A stretch of DNA of 64,000 nt from Paenibacillus helianthi (GTDB taxonomy: Bacteria; Bacillota; Bacilli; Paenibacillales; Paenibacillaceae): contig NZ_LVWI01000001.1 in assembly GCF_001909055.1 (NCBI RefSeq), positions 248,001-312,000 on the forward strand, read 5' to 3'. Below the pieces are notes generated by a model. That model was not told the DNA's origin. It saw only the letters and a program-made list of their open reading frames with translations, and searched no databases. Below are positions 8,152 to 16,898 of the stretch, piece by piece. How positions within the stretch are numbered: position 1 is the stretch's first letter; the number at the start of each line of letters is the position of its first letter. The position numbers and the translations under genes were made by a program.

Positions 8152-8703
8152 ATGAAAAGCAAAGAAAAATTACAGGCGGCGGCCACCAAATTATTTATGG
8201 AAAAAGGCTATGAACACACGACTGTGCAGGAGATTGCAAGTCTTGCGGGTGTGACGGAGCGAACCTTTTTCCGGCAGTTCAAGGACAAGTCGGACGTACT
8301 TTTTGACACGAACAATGAGCTGGGGCAGGGAGTTTCGGCTTTTATCACGGATAAATTTGAAGTCGAGCAAAAACCGCTGAAGCTTGCGGTTGAAGGCTTT
8401 GTGTCGATTTCCGAGTTTTTCGAGGGCTCGCGGGAGAGGGTGCTTGCGCGGAATCAAATTATTCAAAGCAATCCTGATCTGCAAGAACGGGAGCTGTTGA
8501 AGGGGCAGGTGCTCATTGCGTCTGTCACAAACTCATTATCTGCCAAATATGATAGCGATGTGTCGGAGCTTGCCGCGCGATTTGCGGTTGAAATTTTTCA
8601 CATGGCATTTATTAAATGGATTAATAGCACTGAGAAAGGCCTTGCGGAGCATTTACTCACCGTTTATGAGTTGTATGAGAACTCGTTTTGCTGCGTGGAT
8701 TGA
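8152..8703 (+). CDS. TetR/AcrR-family transcriptional regulator
   Basis: 183 residues. The N-terminal helix-turn-helix is clear (AAATKLFMEKGYEHTTVQEI, then AGVTERTFFRQFKDKSDVLF, about residues 10-55). The C-terminal ligand domain is divergent, as usual. ATG at 8152 is preferred over 8143 because AGGA lies nine bases upstream. It faces the NmrA/SDR operon across a 150-base gap with two matching palindromes, so it most likely represses that operon and itself. Confidence 0.88.
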   Translation: MKSKEKLQAAATKLFMEKGYEHTTVQEIASLAGVTERTFFRQFKDKSDVLFDTNNELGQGVSAFITDKFEVEQKPLKLAVEGFVSISEFFEGSRERVLARNQIIQSNPDLQERELLKGQVLIASVTNSLSAKYDSDVSELAARFAVEIFHMAFIKWINSTEKGLAEHLLTVYELYENSFCCVD

Positions 8704-8725
8704 AAGTTAAAAAAAACTTGACGTT

Positions 8726-8830
8726 ATTTATGATACGGTTCTCCACGATTTATCTTAACCGCCCGATACACCTGCTCATGTGACGGAACACTAAGAACCC
8801 GCATAACCATTGGTGTTATGCGGGTTCTTA
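8726..8830. repeat. Dispersed repeat copy C with terminator hairpin
   Basis: The first 22 bases (ATTTATGATACGGTTCTCC and on) match copies A and B, then the sequence diverges. A perfect 15-base stem, AAGAACCCGCATAAC and its complement (8793-8829), with a seven-base loop follows. It lies between the convergent TetR and PTS genes and may terminate either. Confidence 0.6.
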
Positions 8831-8913
8831 ATTTATATGCGATCATGGAAGACACCATGATGACGATGATGCTTGGAGGAATATAAATGTTATGATCTTG
8901 ATCTATCGTTTTT

Positions 8914-10368
8914 TCACAGGAGTTTCTTGATGTCATCCTTGATTTGCTCCGATTGCGGACCAAATACGATTTGTACCGCACCCTGACCCAATCTCATTAC
9001 CCCCGATGCTCCCAGTTGCTTCAGCGCGGCGTCCTTGACTGCTTTCTCATCATTCACAATCAGCCGCAGCCGTGTAATACAGGCATCAATGTTGCGGATG
9101 TTGGACGGTCCGCCGATATTCTCCAGGATTTTGACTGCTCTGGAGGATGCGGAGATTTTTGCTCCACTCACATCAGCCTCCAGGATTTCGTCATCAGCAT
9201 CATCCTCACGCCCTGGTGTTTTCAAATTGAACTTCACAATAACAAAGCGGAACAAAACATAATATAGTACGAAGAACGCAAGTCCGACCGGAAGCAGGAC
9301 CCAGGCATTGGTGGAAAGCTTTAGATTCGTCAGGTAATCAATCAAACCCGCAGAGAAACTAAATCCAAGTCTTACATCCAGCAAATACATTAAGGCCATG
9401 GAAAGACCAGTTAAAAGCGCATGCACCAAGTACAAAAGCGGTGCGACGAACATGAACGAGAACTCCAAAGGTTCGGTAATACCGGTAAGGATAGAGGCGA
9501 TAGCTGAACCAATAAATATCGAGGCCACCATTTTCTTTTTTTCAGGTTTTGCCGTATGGATAAAGGCCAATGCAGCCCCCGGCAAAGCGAACATCATAAT
9601 TGGGAAGAAGCCCGTTGTGAACATCCCTGCGCTTTTATCACCTGCAAGGAAACGCCATATATCACCATGGATAACCTCCCCGGCAGCATTTTTGAAATCA
9701 CCAAGCTGAAACCAGGCAATGGTGTTAATTACGTGATGCAGACCGATGGGAACCAGCAGACGGTTTGCTGTACCGAAGACGAATGCCCCAAAAGCGCCAA
9801 GACTTACAACCCAGTTACCGAAATCACTGATTACATCCTGCACCGGACTCCAGATCATACCGATCAAGACAGCCAGGACCATAGTCGATGCAGCTGTTAC
9901 AATCGGAACAAAACGTTTGCCGGCAAAGAAACCAAGCCAATCGGGCATTTTGACGTTATGATATTTTTTGTACAGGAAAGCTGCCCACGCCCCGGCAAAG
10001 ATTCCGCCAAGCACGCCCATATCGAGCACAACATCATCCCCGATGAAACCGAAGGTGGCCGGTACAATGCCCAATACTTTCGTAAGTACCATATAGGCAA
10101 TCAATGCGGACAAGGCAGCTACGGCGTCCCCTGCAAAACCGATAGCAACACCCACCGCAAAAATCAATGCTAAATTCCCAAAGATGGCGCCTGCACCAGC
10201 ATTCAGAAAGGGGGCAATATACTGATTCAGAAATCCACCAATAGCACTGCCTAAATGTAAGTCCTTTTCATAGTCGAGCAATCCTAAACCTTGCAGAATC
10301 GCCGCCGCCGGCAGTGTAGCTACAGGAAGCATCAGTGACTTACCCAATTTTTGCAGAAAAGCTAACAT
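8914..10368 (-). CDS. PTS sugar transporter IIBC subunit (glucose/N-acetylglucosamine type)
   Basis: 484 residues. The first 380 or so form the membrane IIC domain: start MLAFLQKLGKSLMLPVA, the GLHHVINTIAWF motif and the sugar-site GITEPLEFSFMF. The last 80 are the IIB domain with the phosphorylated cysteine in NIDACITRLRL. The domain order and the HGDIWRFLAGDKSAGMFTTG stretch are closest to GlcNAc permeases, but glucose is possible. ATG at 10368 is preferred to 10377 because AAGGGG is at the right distance. It is last in an operon with a regulator and a separate IIA. Confidence 0.9.
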   Translation of the reverse strand: MLAFLQKLGKSLMLPVATLPAAAILQGLGLLDYEKDLHLGSAIGGFLNQYIAPFLNAGAGAIFGNLALIFAVGVAIGFAGDAVAALSALIAYMVLTKVLGIVPATFGFIGDDVVLDMGVLGGIFAGAWAAFLYKKYHNVKMPDWLGFFAGKRFVPIVTAASTMVLAVLIGMIWSPVQDVISDFGNWVVSLGAFGAFVFGTANRLLVPIGLHHVINTIAWFQLGDFKNAAGEVIHGDIWRFLAGDKSAGMFTTGFFPIMMFALPGAALAFIHTAKPEKKKMVASIFIGSAIASILTGITEPLEFSFMFVAPLLYLVHALLTGLSMALMYLLDVRLGFSFSAGLIDYLTNLKLSTNAWVLLPVGLAFFVLYYVLFRFVIVKFNLKTPGREDDADDEILEADVSGAKISASSRAVKILENIGGPSNIRNIDACITRLRLIVNDEKAVKDAALKQLGASGVMRLGQGAVQIVFGPQSEQIKDDIKKLL

Positions 10369-10425
10369 TCCAATCATCCCCTTGTTTCGTATTTTACTTG
10401 GCTAACCATGAAGCTATATGCTTTA

Positions 10426-10935
10426 TTACCTGGATGCCACAGTCAGAATAATGACTTTGCCGGCAACAACCGGACCATAATGGTAATCCATTTCAAGATC
10501 CGTTTCTCCGTTGCTGGTTACAATGACTGGTGTTATGGTCTGATAGCCTGCCGCCTGTATGAAAGCGATATCAAATTCAATCAGTGTCTGCCCTGCTTTT
10601 ACTTCATCTCCGCTGGTAACATGACTAGTGAATCCGCTCCCTTTCAGGCTTACGGTATCCATTCCGATATGCAGCAGCAGCTGAAGTCCTGAAGAATGTT
10701 CTATTATCACGGCATGACTGGATTTGACCACATGGGCAATTTTTCCGTCAAAAGGGGCCATTAATCTCCCCTCACTAGGTTCTATAGCTATTCCTTTCCC
10801 CATATGTCCACCTGCGAAGGTTTCATCCGGGACACCTGATAATGGAACGGCCTGGCCGCTCACCGGAGCATAAATCTCCAGCACCAGCACTTCGGTAGGG
10901 TTCTTTTCTTTTTTCGATTTCCATTTAGCAAACAT
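10426..10935 (-). CDS. PTS IIA component, glucose (Crr) type
   Basis: 169 residues of the IIA-Glc fold. The phosphorylated histidine lies in LLLHIGMDTV and the second active-site histidine in AVIIEHSSG; the N-terminal IYAPVSGQAVPLSGVPDE is the family signature. It accepts phosphate from HPr and passes it to the IIB cysteine of the gene downstream. Located 57 bases before the IIBC gene and 13 bases after the antiterminator gene. Confidence 0.92.
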   Translation of the reverse strand: MFAKWKSKKEKNPTEVLVLEIYAPVSGQAVPLSGVPDETFAGGHMGKGIAIEPSEGRLMAPFDGKIAHVVKSSHAVIIEHSSGLQLLLHIGMDTVSLKGSGFTSHVTSGDEVKAGQTLIEFDIAFIQAAGYQTITPVIVTSNGETDLEMDYHYGPVVAGKVIILTVASR

Positions 10936-10948
10936 TACTTCTCTCTCC

Positions 10949-11818
10949 TCACTGTTGCTGTTTGTCTAAGGTCTGGAACAAACGCCGCAAATGCATTGCG
11001 AGGAAGCAGATTTCTTCTTCCGGAACTTCTGCACCCAGGGATTCCTGCATGACCTTGCCCATTTTTTGGGCCAGCTTGTATTCCTCTTTGTATTCTTTTT
11101 GAATATGCTTCACGAACGGATTGTCGATGAGCGAACCCTGCAGAATCCGTTCAATCGAAAATCTTAGATGAATCATCAGCCGGATATGGTTCATACTGCC
11201 ATGTGCAAAGGTTATCTGACGTTCTACCCGAATCATATCCAGCAACTCGCTGACGATATTTGAGGCTTTCACCAACTGGCCAATCGGCACATTACTGACC
11301 GCAGAATACACGTGATAGGTTAGAAATCCCACTTCGTCTTCTGGAATCTGAACCTGGAACTCCGCGCTGATTTTTTCTGCCGCCCTGTAAGCGATCTCAA
11401 ATTCCTTGGGAAAGGACATTTTGGTCTCCTGAAGGAACGGGTTGACAATGTCCATTCCGTTCCGGAGACGGTAAATGGTGAACTGGATATGGCTGGGGAG
11501 CGCCAAATAGATCTTGTCATTCAACTTGCCAGAAAATTCAAGGGCAATATCCGCAATAATATCATCCGTAATTCTCATCACTTTGGGATCTATATCTTCA
11601 AGCAAAATCTGATATTGACTCCATTCCTCACGATCCTCCAGACGGAATAATTTCTCAATCCGCTGGTCATTCGCATCAATGATTCCTGAATCTTTTACCG
11701 CAAATCCAATCCCTTTGCCAATAATCACATATTCTTTGCCCTTTCGGCCTCCTTGCACCATTACAACGTTATTGCCGATCACCCGTAGTACCTCAAATTG
11801 CTCATTATCCTTGGCCAA
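10949..11818 (-). CDS. BglG/LicT-family transcriptional antiterminator (GlcT-like)
   Basis: 289 residues: an RNA-binding CAT domain (about 1-55, FEVLRVIGNNVVMVQ and VIIGKGIGF) and two PRD domains with conserved histidines (LPSHIQFTIYRLRNG and LTYHVYSA in PRD1; MNHIRLMIHLRF and LAMHLRRL in PRD2). The family binds a leader RNA hairpin and prevents termination when the sugar is present. The TTG at 11818 is six bases after AGGAGG, while the upstream ATG at 11836 has no such site. A terminator lies in its own leader, so it probably controls this whole operon. Confidence 0.9.
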   Translation of the reverse strand: MAKDNEQFEVLRVIGNNVVMVQGGRKGKEYVIIGKGIGFAVKDSGIIDANDQRIEKLFRLEDREEWSQYQILLEDIDPKVMRITDDIIADIALEFSGKLNDKIYLALPSHIQFTIYRLRNGMDIVNPFLQETKMSFPKEFEIAYRAAEKISAEFQVQIPEDEVGFLTYHVYSAVSNVPIGQLVKASNIVSELLDMIRVERQITFAHGSMNHIRLMIHLRFSIERILQGSLIDNPFVKHIQKEYKEEYKLAQKMGKVMQESLGAEVPEEEICFLAMHLRRLFQTLDKQQQ

Positions 11819-11859
11819 GGTCCCCCTCCTTTCCATTCATTGTCAGATTTTTTTGCATC

Positions 11860-11906
11860 AAAAAGAGCCAAGAAAGACTCAAATGAATGAGATCAATTCT
11901 TGGCTC
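11860..11906 (-). terminator. Leader attenuator of the PTS operon
   Basis: Minus strand GAGCCAAGAA, a 22-base loop, TTCTTGGCTC, then five T. It stands 40 bases before the antiterminator start, where an intrinsic terminator is expected in LicT/GlcT-controlled operons. The overlapping RNA antiterminator was not resolved by eye. Confidence 0.75.
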
Positions 11907-11983
11907 ATGCCCTTAAAGGTAACACGCCGCTTGCATATAAATGATCATTTATAAAACCATAATAAATCAAACCTATATTTCCG

Positions 11984-14737
11984 TCAATGGGTTTTTGAAA
12001 AGTCAAATCCATCCAACAATCGGCACATCCGTGTAACCACATCCTTAATCACCACAGGCTTGCTGATAAAATCCGAGGCTCCTGCAGCCAGACATTTCTC
12101 ACGGTCTTCCTTCATCGTTTTGGCTGAAATCGCGATAATAGGAAGTTCAGGCAACTGTAATTCGTCACGGATAATCGAAAGGGTATCATACCCGTCCAGG
12201 TTTGGCATCATGATATCCAGGAGCACAACATCTACTTCAGGGTGTTCTCTGACTATTTGCAGGCATTCGAATCCAGAATGAGCGGTTAGAATATTCATGT
12301 CATAGGGCTCCAGCCCTTTTTCCAGGGCATAGATGTTGCGGATATCATCATCTACGATCAGTACAGTTTTCTCATGCAGCTTCAAATATTCTCTTTCGAA
12401 TGGTGTACTGTCCTTCTTAACAGGTATCTCCTGCCGTACTCCCCATTCCAAAGCAGCGGCTGCCGGGGTGCTCCAGACATCTGAAAAAACGGTATTGAAC
12501 CCGTCATCTTCTTCACGGCAAGGGAGATACAACGTAAAGGTGCTGCCCGTCCCCTCTTTGCTATCAAGTATTATTGTGCCGCCTAACAGTCTGGCAAGCT
12601 GAAGGGATATGGACAATCCCAAGCCTGTTCCGCCGAATTTCCGGGCTGTGGAGCCGTCAGCCTGACGGAATGCTTCAAAGATGATCTCCCGGTTCGCTTC
12701 CGAGACACCAATACCGCTATCCTTTACGGCAAAAGCGATTACAGGTTCAGCTGTAAGAAGCTGTGACTCCGTAAAAGGTTCAACCCGGTGAATGTTCACC
12801 TCCACGAAACCCTTCACCGTAAACTTAAAAGCGTTGGAAAGCAGGTTCCTCAGGATTTGATGCAATCTCATTTCGTCAGTAAAGAATAAATCGGGAACAT
12901 CATCCTGAAGTGTTACCTTGAAGTCTATATTCTTCTGCTCAGCAATTTTGTTGAAATAACCCTTCAGTATGAATGGTAATTCAGTAAGGTTGACGGCATC
13001 CCGTTCGACTGTCATTTTGCCTGCTTCTACTTTGGACAAATCCAGAATATCGTTGATCATTGACAGCAACTCACTGCCGGACGAATGAATGACCGCTGCA
13101 TATCCGAGATCTTCTTCCGACAGGGAATCATTGCGGTTCTCAATAAGCAGTTGTGAAAGAATAAGCATACTATTAAGCGGTGTGCGCAGCTCGTGAGACA
13201 TATTTGCTAAAAATTCAGATTTGTAGCGGGAACTTAGCTCTAATTGTTCATTATACTTTTCCAGTTGAACTGCAGCATTCTCGGCAACGGCCTTCTGATC
13301 CTCCAGCTCCCGGTTTATAGTCAGCAATTCCTGTGTATGATGCTGCAATTCCTCAGTTTGTACCTGCAATTCTTCGGACTGTACCTGAAGCTCCTCAGAT
13401 TGAATCTGTAGTTCTTCGTTCATCGCTTGAGATTCTTTATACAAATGCTGGATCTCCATACGCGTCAAAACAGAATTCAAGGTGACCCCCAACATTTTCA
13501 GCAACTCACCAAACAGCTCAAGATGGTATGGGGCCCATTTGGTAAGTGAAGCCACTTCCAGAACGGCTACAGTTTTGTTCTCGAATAAAACAGGAGCAAT
13601 AACAGCGAATTGGGGTGCGGATCTTCCGAGCCCGGAGTTAATACTTATGTAATCCGCTGGTAAATTCTCAATCCGGCTCAGCCTTTTATCAATCGCACAC
13701 TGGCCAATGAGGCCCTCACCCAGGCGGATGATTGTCTTCCCGCTCCGGAACTCCTGATTCTCCGAACCGGCATAAACATACTTCCGTTCCAATTGATCGT
13801 TCTCACCCAGAACATAAATGACTCCGTACTGCATCTCCAGCATAAAGGACAGTCTGTTCACAAATGTCCTGCACACTACTGATAAATCCGTCGTTTCCTG
13901 AAGCGCTATAGACATTAAAGATATCTGTTCATTGCTCCAGTGATCCCGCTGCACAGTATCCAGAAGTTCATTTGTTGCTTTCCCCAGATCATAGATTTCA
14001 TCCAGGGTCTTCACGGTGATCCGCTCGGACATATTTCCTCCGCCTGCAATACTCCGGATCGCCTGAATGACGCTACGGAGTGGATTGACAATACTGGCAG
14101 AGATCAGGTAGGTTACAAGAGCTGCTAAGAACGCAACCAGTGTCCAGAGAACATACATAATCTTCAGAAGCTTGTTGTTGCTTTCTTTCAAATTGGTAAT
14201 ACGTTCGCTGGTAAGCTTCCGCTCGTTATCCCGGAAGTACTCTAACTGTGAGCGTATGGAATCAACGATCAGCTTGCCGCTGTCATTACGAAAGAAAGCG
14301 TTCACCGCCTCATTCTGCCCATTGCGCTTAAGATCAACTACATATTGTCCGGATATCTTGATCCATTGAACAATATTCTCTTGGATATCGTTCAAGTTCA
14401 ATAGCTGATCCGGATTATCCCTAATCATACTGCTTAATTTAGTGTAATTAATCTTCCACTCTGTAGTCCCGCTATCATAAGGAGCCAAATAGCTGGGGTC
14501 TCCAGTAAGGGCATAACCCCGCTGACCGGTTTCCATGTCCAGCACATTTTTTTCAATCTGATAGGTAAGCTCATGCAAAGTCATATCATGATCGCTCAGA
14601 AAAACAGTTTCTTTCTCCAAGGCGCTAATCCTACCGGATACAACCAGCAGAAACAATCCCAGCATTAACAGGATCATGGCGTAACCGAGAGCAATTTTCC
14701 CGCGGATCTTCAGCTGTAAACCTCGCTTATCATGCAA
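11984..14737 (-). CDS. Hybrid sensor histidine kinase (CHASE3-HAMP-GAF-HisKA-HATPase-REC)
   Basis: 917 residues. A membrane helix near 15-35, a CHASE3 domain (DMETGQRGYALTGDPSYLAPY), a second helix near 195, HAMP, GAF, then a coiled coil of repeated SEELQVQ heptads. The phospho-acceptor is in FLANMSHELRTPLNS; the ATPase part has DSGIGV and GGTGLGLSI; the receiver ends the chain (LIVDDD, LLDIMMPNLDG, ISKP). The TTG at 14737 is placed after GGAGGGTGG; the ATG at 14776 has no ribosome site. Such hybrids pass phosphate to an Hpt protein or separate regulator, none of which is adjacent. Confidence 0.9.
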   Translation of the reverse strand: MHDKRGLQLKIRGKIALGYAMILLMLGLFLLVVSGRISALEKETVFLSDHDMTLHELTYQIEKNVLDMETGQRGYALTGDPSYLAPYDSGTTEWKINYTKLSSMIRDNPDQLLNLNDIQENIVQWIKISGQYVVDLKRNGQNEAVNAFFRNDSGKLIVDSIRSQLEYFRDNERKLTSERITNLKESNNKLLKIMYVLWTLVAFLAALVTYLISASIVNPLRSVIQAIRSIAGGGNMSERITVKTLDEIYDLGKATNELLDTVQRDHWSNEQISLMSIALQETTDLSVVCRTFVNRLSFMLEMQYGVIYVLGENDQLERKYVYAGSENQEFRSGKTIIRLGEGLIGQCAIDKRLSRIENLPADYISINSGLGRSAPQFAVIAPVLFENKTVAVLEVASLTKWAPYHLELFGELLKMLGVTLNSVLTRMEIQHLYKESQAMNEELQIQSEELQVQSEELQVQTEELQHHTQELLTINRELEDQKAVAENAAVQLEKYNEQLELSSRYKSEFLANMSHELRTPLNSMLILSQLLIENRNDSLSEEDLGYAAVIHSSGSELLSMINDILDLSKVEAGKMTVERDAVNLTELPFILKGYFNKIAEQKNIDFKVTLQDDVPDLFFTDEMRLHQILRNLLSNAFKFTVKGFVEVNIHRVEPFTESQLLTAEPVIAFAVKDSGIGVSEANREIIFEAFRQADGSTARKFGGTGLGLSISLQLARLLGGTIILDSKEGTGSTFTLYLPCREEDDGFNTVFSDVWSTPAAAALEWGVRQEIPVKKDSTPFEREYLKLHEKTVLIVDDDIRNIYALEKGLEPYDMNILTAHSGFECLQIVREHPEVDVVLLDIMMPNLDGYDTLSIIRDELQLPELPIIAISAKTMKEDREKCLAAGASDFISKPVVIKDVVTRMCRLLDGFDFSKTH

Positions 14738-14848
14738 TGGTCCACCCTCCATCTGGAATTCCAATATATAATTCATTTACACAAGTTATTCTATAATTGT
14801 AAATGCTGGCAAATCAGATAACAAGGGTCCATTTGCATTATAATGCTG

Positions 14849-15241
14849 TTACAGAAAACTTTCGCTCCTAGGCAGCCTGTCCTTTAATTGTCTTACGTTG
14901 GCTTCCAGCTTCAAGATCACATCTTCCAGGTCCATCGGATCAATCCCCCGGATGACCGGTGCGGGTGCCGGAACAGCTTCAGCCTTTTGGGCTTTGTCCT
15001 TCATTTCGCGAAGCTCAATCTGCTGCTCCTGCCATTTATCCATCAAATCAGCTATTGTAGCATAGAAGCGCTCATAATCCTTGATCACGCTATCCAGAAA
15101 CGTGTCTACCTCTTCGGCATCATAGCCGCGAAGCTTCATACTGAATTCTTTCTCATGTATGGTGAGTGCGTCGAGTGTAATGCCTAGTTGGCTGAACAGC
15201 TTTCTCTGCTTATCCAGTCTGCGTTTCATGTGTTCATCCAT
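14849..15241 (-). CDS. DivIVA-domain (GpsB/DivIVA-like) protein
   Basis: 130 residues. The DivIVA lipid-binding N-domain is visible (LTIHEKEFSMKLRGYDAEEV, then VDTFLDSVIKDYE), followed by a predicted coiled coil and an Ala-Pro linker leading to a short C-terminal helix. Family members localise to curved membrane or the septum and steer division or wall synthesis. The ATG at 15241 is eight bases after GGAGG. It is shorter than DivIVA itself and nearer the GpsB size, but which paralogue it is cannot be settled from sequence alone. Confidence 0.82.
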   Translation of the reverse strand: MDEHMKRRLDKQRKLFSQLGITLDALTIHEKEFSMKLRGYDAEEVDTFLDSVIKDYERFYATIADLMDKWQEQQIELREMKDKAQKAEAVPAPAPVIRGIDPMDLEDVILKLEANVRQLKDRLPRSESFL

Positions 15242-15361
15242 GTTAGTTACCTCCAAGTATATAGCGTTTCATCTGGCAGTAATCATTATAACAGGGTAAC
15301 AGCAACCTGGAAATATCACTTAGGTTGTAGTTCTTAAGATTAAAATCTAATCCCTTGAAGA

Positions 15362-15721
15362 TTAGAAATTATCCGAAACAGCTTTGTTCAAAATCCCTAG
15401 ACAGCGGTCAAGATCCGTCTTGACCTGCTTCTTATACAATCTGGCTTTTTCCTCTCCATCCGTGGTGAAATGATACAGGACGATCTCTTGGAAGTCCACC
15501 TTGGGATCATTGCCTTTCAACTGCTTGGTCCGGTATAGAATCCCTTGCTGGACCAGTTCATGCAGTGCCCGGTAGATTTCACTCTGAGGAGGGGAATAGC
15601 CATGCGTTTTGAAATCTCTCCGCAAATCCTCAAGCATCTGATAGCCATACCCCTTATGTTGCTCAACCATTGTAATCAGATATACCTTGATAAAAGCCCT
15701 TTGGGCAATCATAAAAGCCAT
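15362..15721 (-). CDS. rtp: Replication terminator protein (RTP) homologue
   Basis: 119 residues with a winged-helix fold. By recollection of Bacillus subtilis RTP, the match is extensive: QRAFIKVYLITMVEQ against QRAFLKLYMITMTEQ, SEIYRALHEL against TEVYRSLHEL, LYKKQVKTDLDRC against LYKKQLKVELDRC, and the same end, SDNF. RTP dimers bind Ter sites and stop forks at the terminus; the fold is shared with PadR regulators, so the protein may instead act as a transcription factor. The ATG follows AGGAGG by seven bases. The terminal location expected of rtp is not apparent here. Confidence 0.8.
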   Translation of the reverse strand: MAFMIAQRAFIKVYLITMVEQHKGYGYQMLEDLRRDFKTHGYSPPQSEIYRALHELVQQGILYRTKQLKGNDPKVDFQEIVLYHFTTDGEEKARLYKKQVKTDLDRCLGILNKAVSDNF

Positions 15722-15909
15722 GGGACACCTCCTAATGATGTGTTTCCTTATCTTTCCTGCACAACTTCAGTATAAACACTATTTCCCTGATTTCACAATA
15801 AGAAAATCAGAGAGAATCCCTTTCCTTGAAACCTTTTGTTAGGATCTAAATACCGCAATTAGTTCGAGTAAAATCGTTGAATCTAGAGTGTGTGATTCTT
15901 TTAGTTTAT

Positions 15910-15935
15910 CTATTATGAATTTTTCATATGATGAA
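15910..15935. repeat. 26-base palindrome-containing repeat, copy 1
   Basis: CTATTATGAATTTTTCATATG followed by ATGAA. It contains the perfect palindrome TATGAA-TTT-TTCATA. A second copy with a single mismatch is at 29669-29694. Function unknown; protein-binding site is the simplest idea. Confidence 0.6.
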
Positions 15936-16017
15936 ATAAAGTTTATAGGAGGCTTCTAGATATCATTATCCAATAGTCGGGACAACCCGTTCGCTGTATT
16001 CAACCGATTTCATTTTC

Positions 16018-16066
16018 TAAAAACAAAAAGACCGCACCTCAGATATTTTCTGAAATGCAGTCTTTT
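16018..16066 (-). terminator. Terminator of the stress-protein gene
   Basis: On the minus strand AAAAGACTGCATTTCAGA pairs with TCTGAGGTGCGGTCTTTT (some G-U and one mismatch) and is followed by TTTTGTTTTT. It lies 65 bases past the stop at 16131. Confidence 0.75.
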
Positions 16067-16130
16067 GAATTTATTATAACTCTATTCTTCGCCCAGAGGC
16101 TTCAATACAGCTTCTCGCAGCCTTGCTGGC

Positions 16131-16787
16131 CTACATCCGGTTGCCGTTGTAACGGTCCGGGTCGACATCCGCGTTCATGGACCCTCTGTTGCCCATGGAA
16201 TTACCTACTGTCGTATCATCCCTTATAACATCAGGGTTTGTTGCTCCCCGGTCCGTAATGGGATCATTCAGCGTACCATCGCCATACAAGCTGTTATATC
16301 TGCTGGCATTCAAGGAACGGTTGCCCGTGAATACGCTGTGGATATCGCGTCCGCGTCCATTATCATCCACTAGGACGAGGATTTTTCCGCTGTCCACGTA
16401 GCTTTCATATTCTTTGGCTTCATCCTCAGGAATACCCAGTCCTATTAATCCTCCAACGAGACCGCCCGCACCTGCGCCGATGGCTGCCCCTGTAAGAGTA
16501 GCCACTATAGGGCCTGCCGCCAGAATAGGACCTATCCCCGGAATGGCCAGTGCCCCGATTCCTGCAAGCAGACCGGTAATCCCCCCAACTACTCCTCCGG
16601 TTGCGGCACCGGTGGCTACGCCTTCTGGTGCCATAGTTCCTGTATCATCCGATATATTTTTGAGTTCATTCCGGTCACGTGTGATTACTGAGATCTCGTC
16701 ATTGCTTACACCCTGTCGCTGCAGCTCTTCAATTGCTCTGGTCGCTTCTTGTTCTGTGTTGAATACACCTATGATTTTGTCGGTCAC
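16131..16787 (-). CDS. General stress protein (YflT/GSP17M-like) with glycine-zipper region
   Basis: 218 residues. The N-terminal 50 (KIIGVFNTEQEATRAIEELQ and DEISVITRD) is the YflT/GSP17M domain of heat- or sigma-B-induced proteins. Residues about 55-115 are Gly/Ala rich with GxxxG spacing and may insert in membranes. The C-terminal 70 is Asn/Asp/Arg rich and probably disordered. It starts with GTG at 16787, eight bases after AAGGAGG. Biochemical role unknown; a general-stress role is inferred from the family. Confidence 0.8.
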   Translation of the reverse strand: MTDKIIGVFNTEQEATRAIEELQRQGVSNDEISVITRDRNELKNISDDTGTMAPEGVATGAATGGVVGGITGLLAGIGALAIPGIGPILAAGPIVATLTGAAIGAGAGGLVGGLIGLGIPEDEAKEYESYVDSGKILVLVDDNGRGRDIHSVFTGNRSLNASRYNSLYGDGTLNDPITDRGATNPDVIRDDTTVGNSMGNRGSMNADVDPDRYNGNRM

Positions 16788-16898
16788 TTGAAGCCCTCCT
16801 TCGTAATTGTCGTTCGCTACATTATTACCCGATCATATACATCCCAAACAGGGTGTAAGCATTTTCAGTGATATGACGATGTAAGCAGGGAAGAACGT

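Larger units (their letters stand above)
15722..16130. other. Gap upstream of rtp with palindromic repeat and terminator
   Basis: No gene seen. It contains an imperfect CTGATTT/AAAATCAG inverted repeat near 15789-15812, the 26-base repeat at 15910-15935, an isolated AGGAGG near 15951 with no open frame after it, and the terminator of the stress-protein gene at 16018-16066. Confidence 0.5.
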
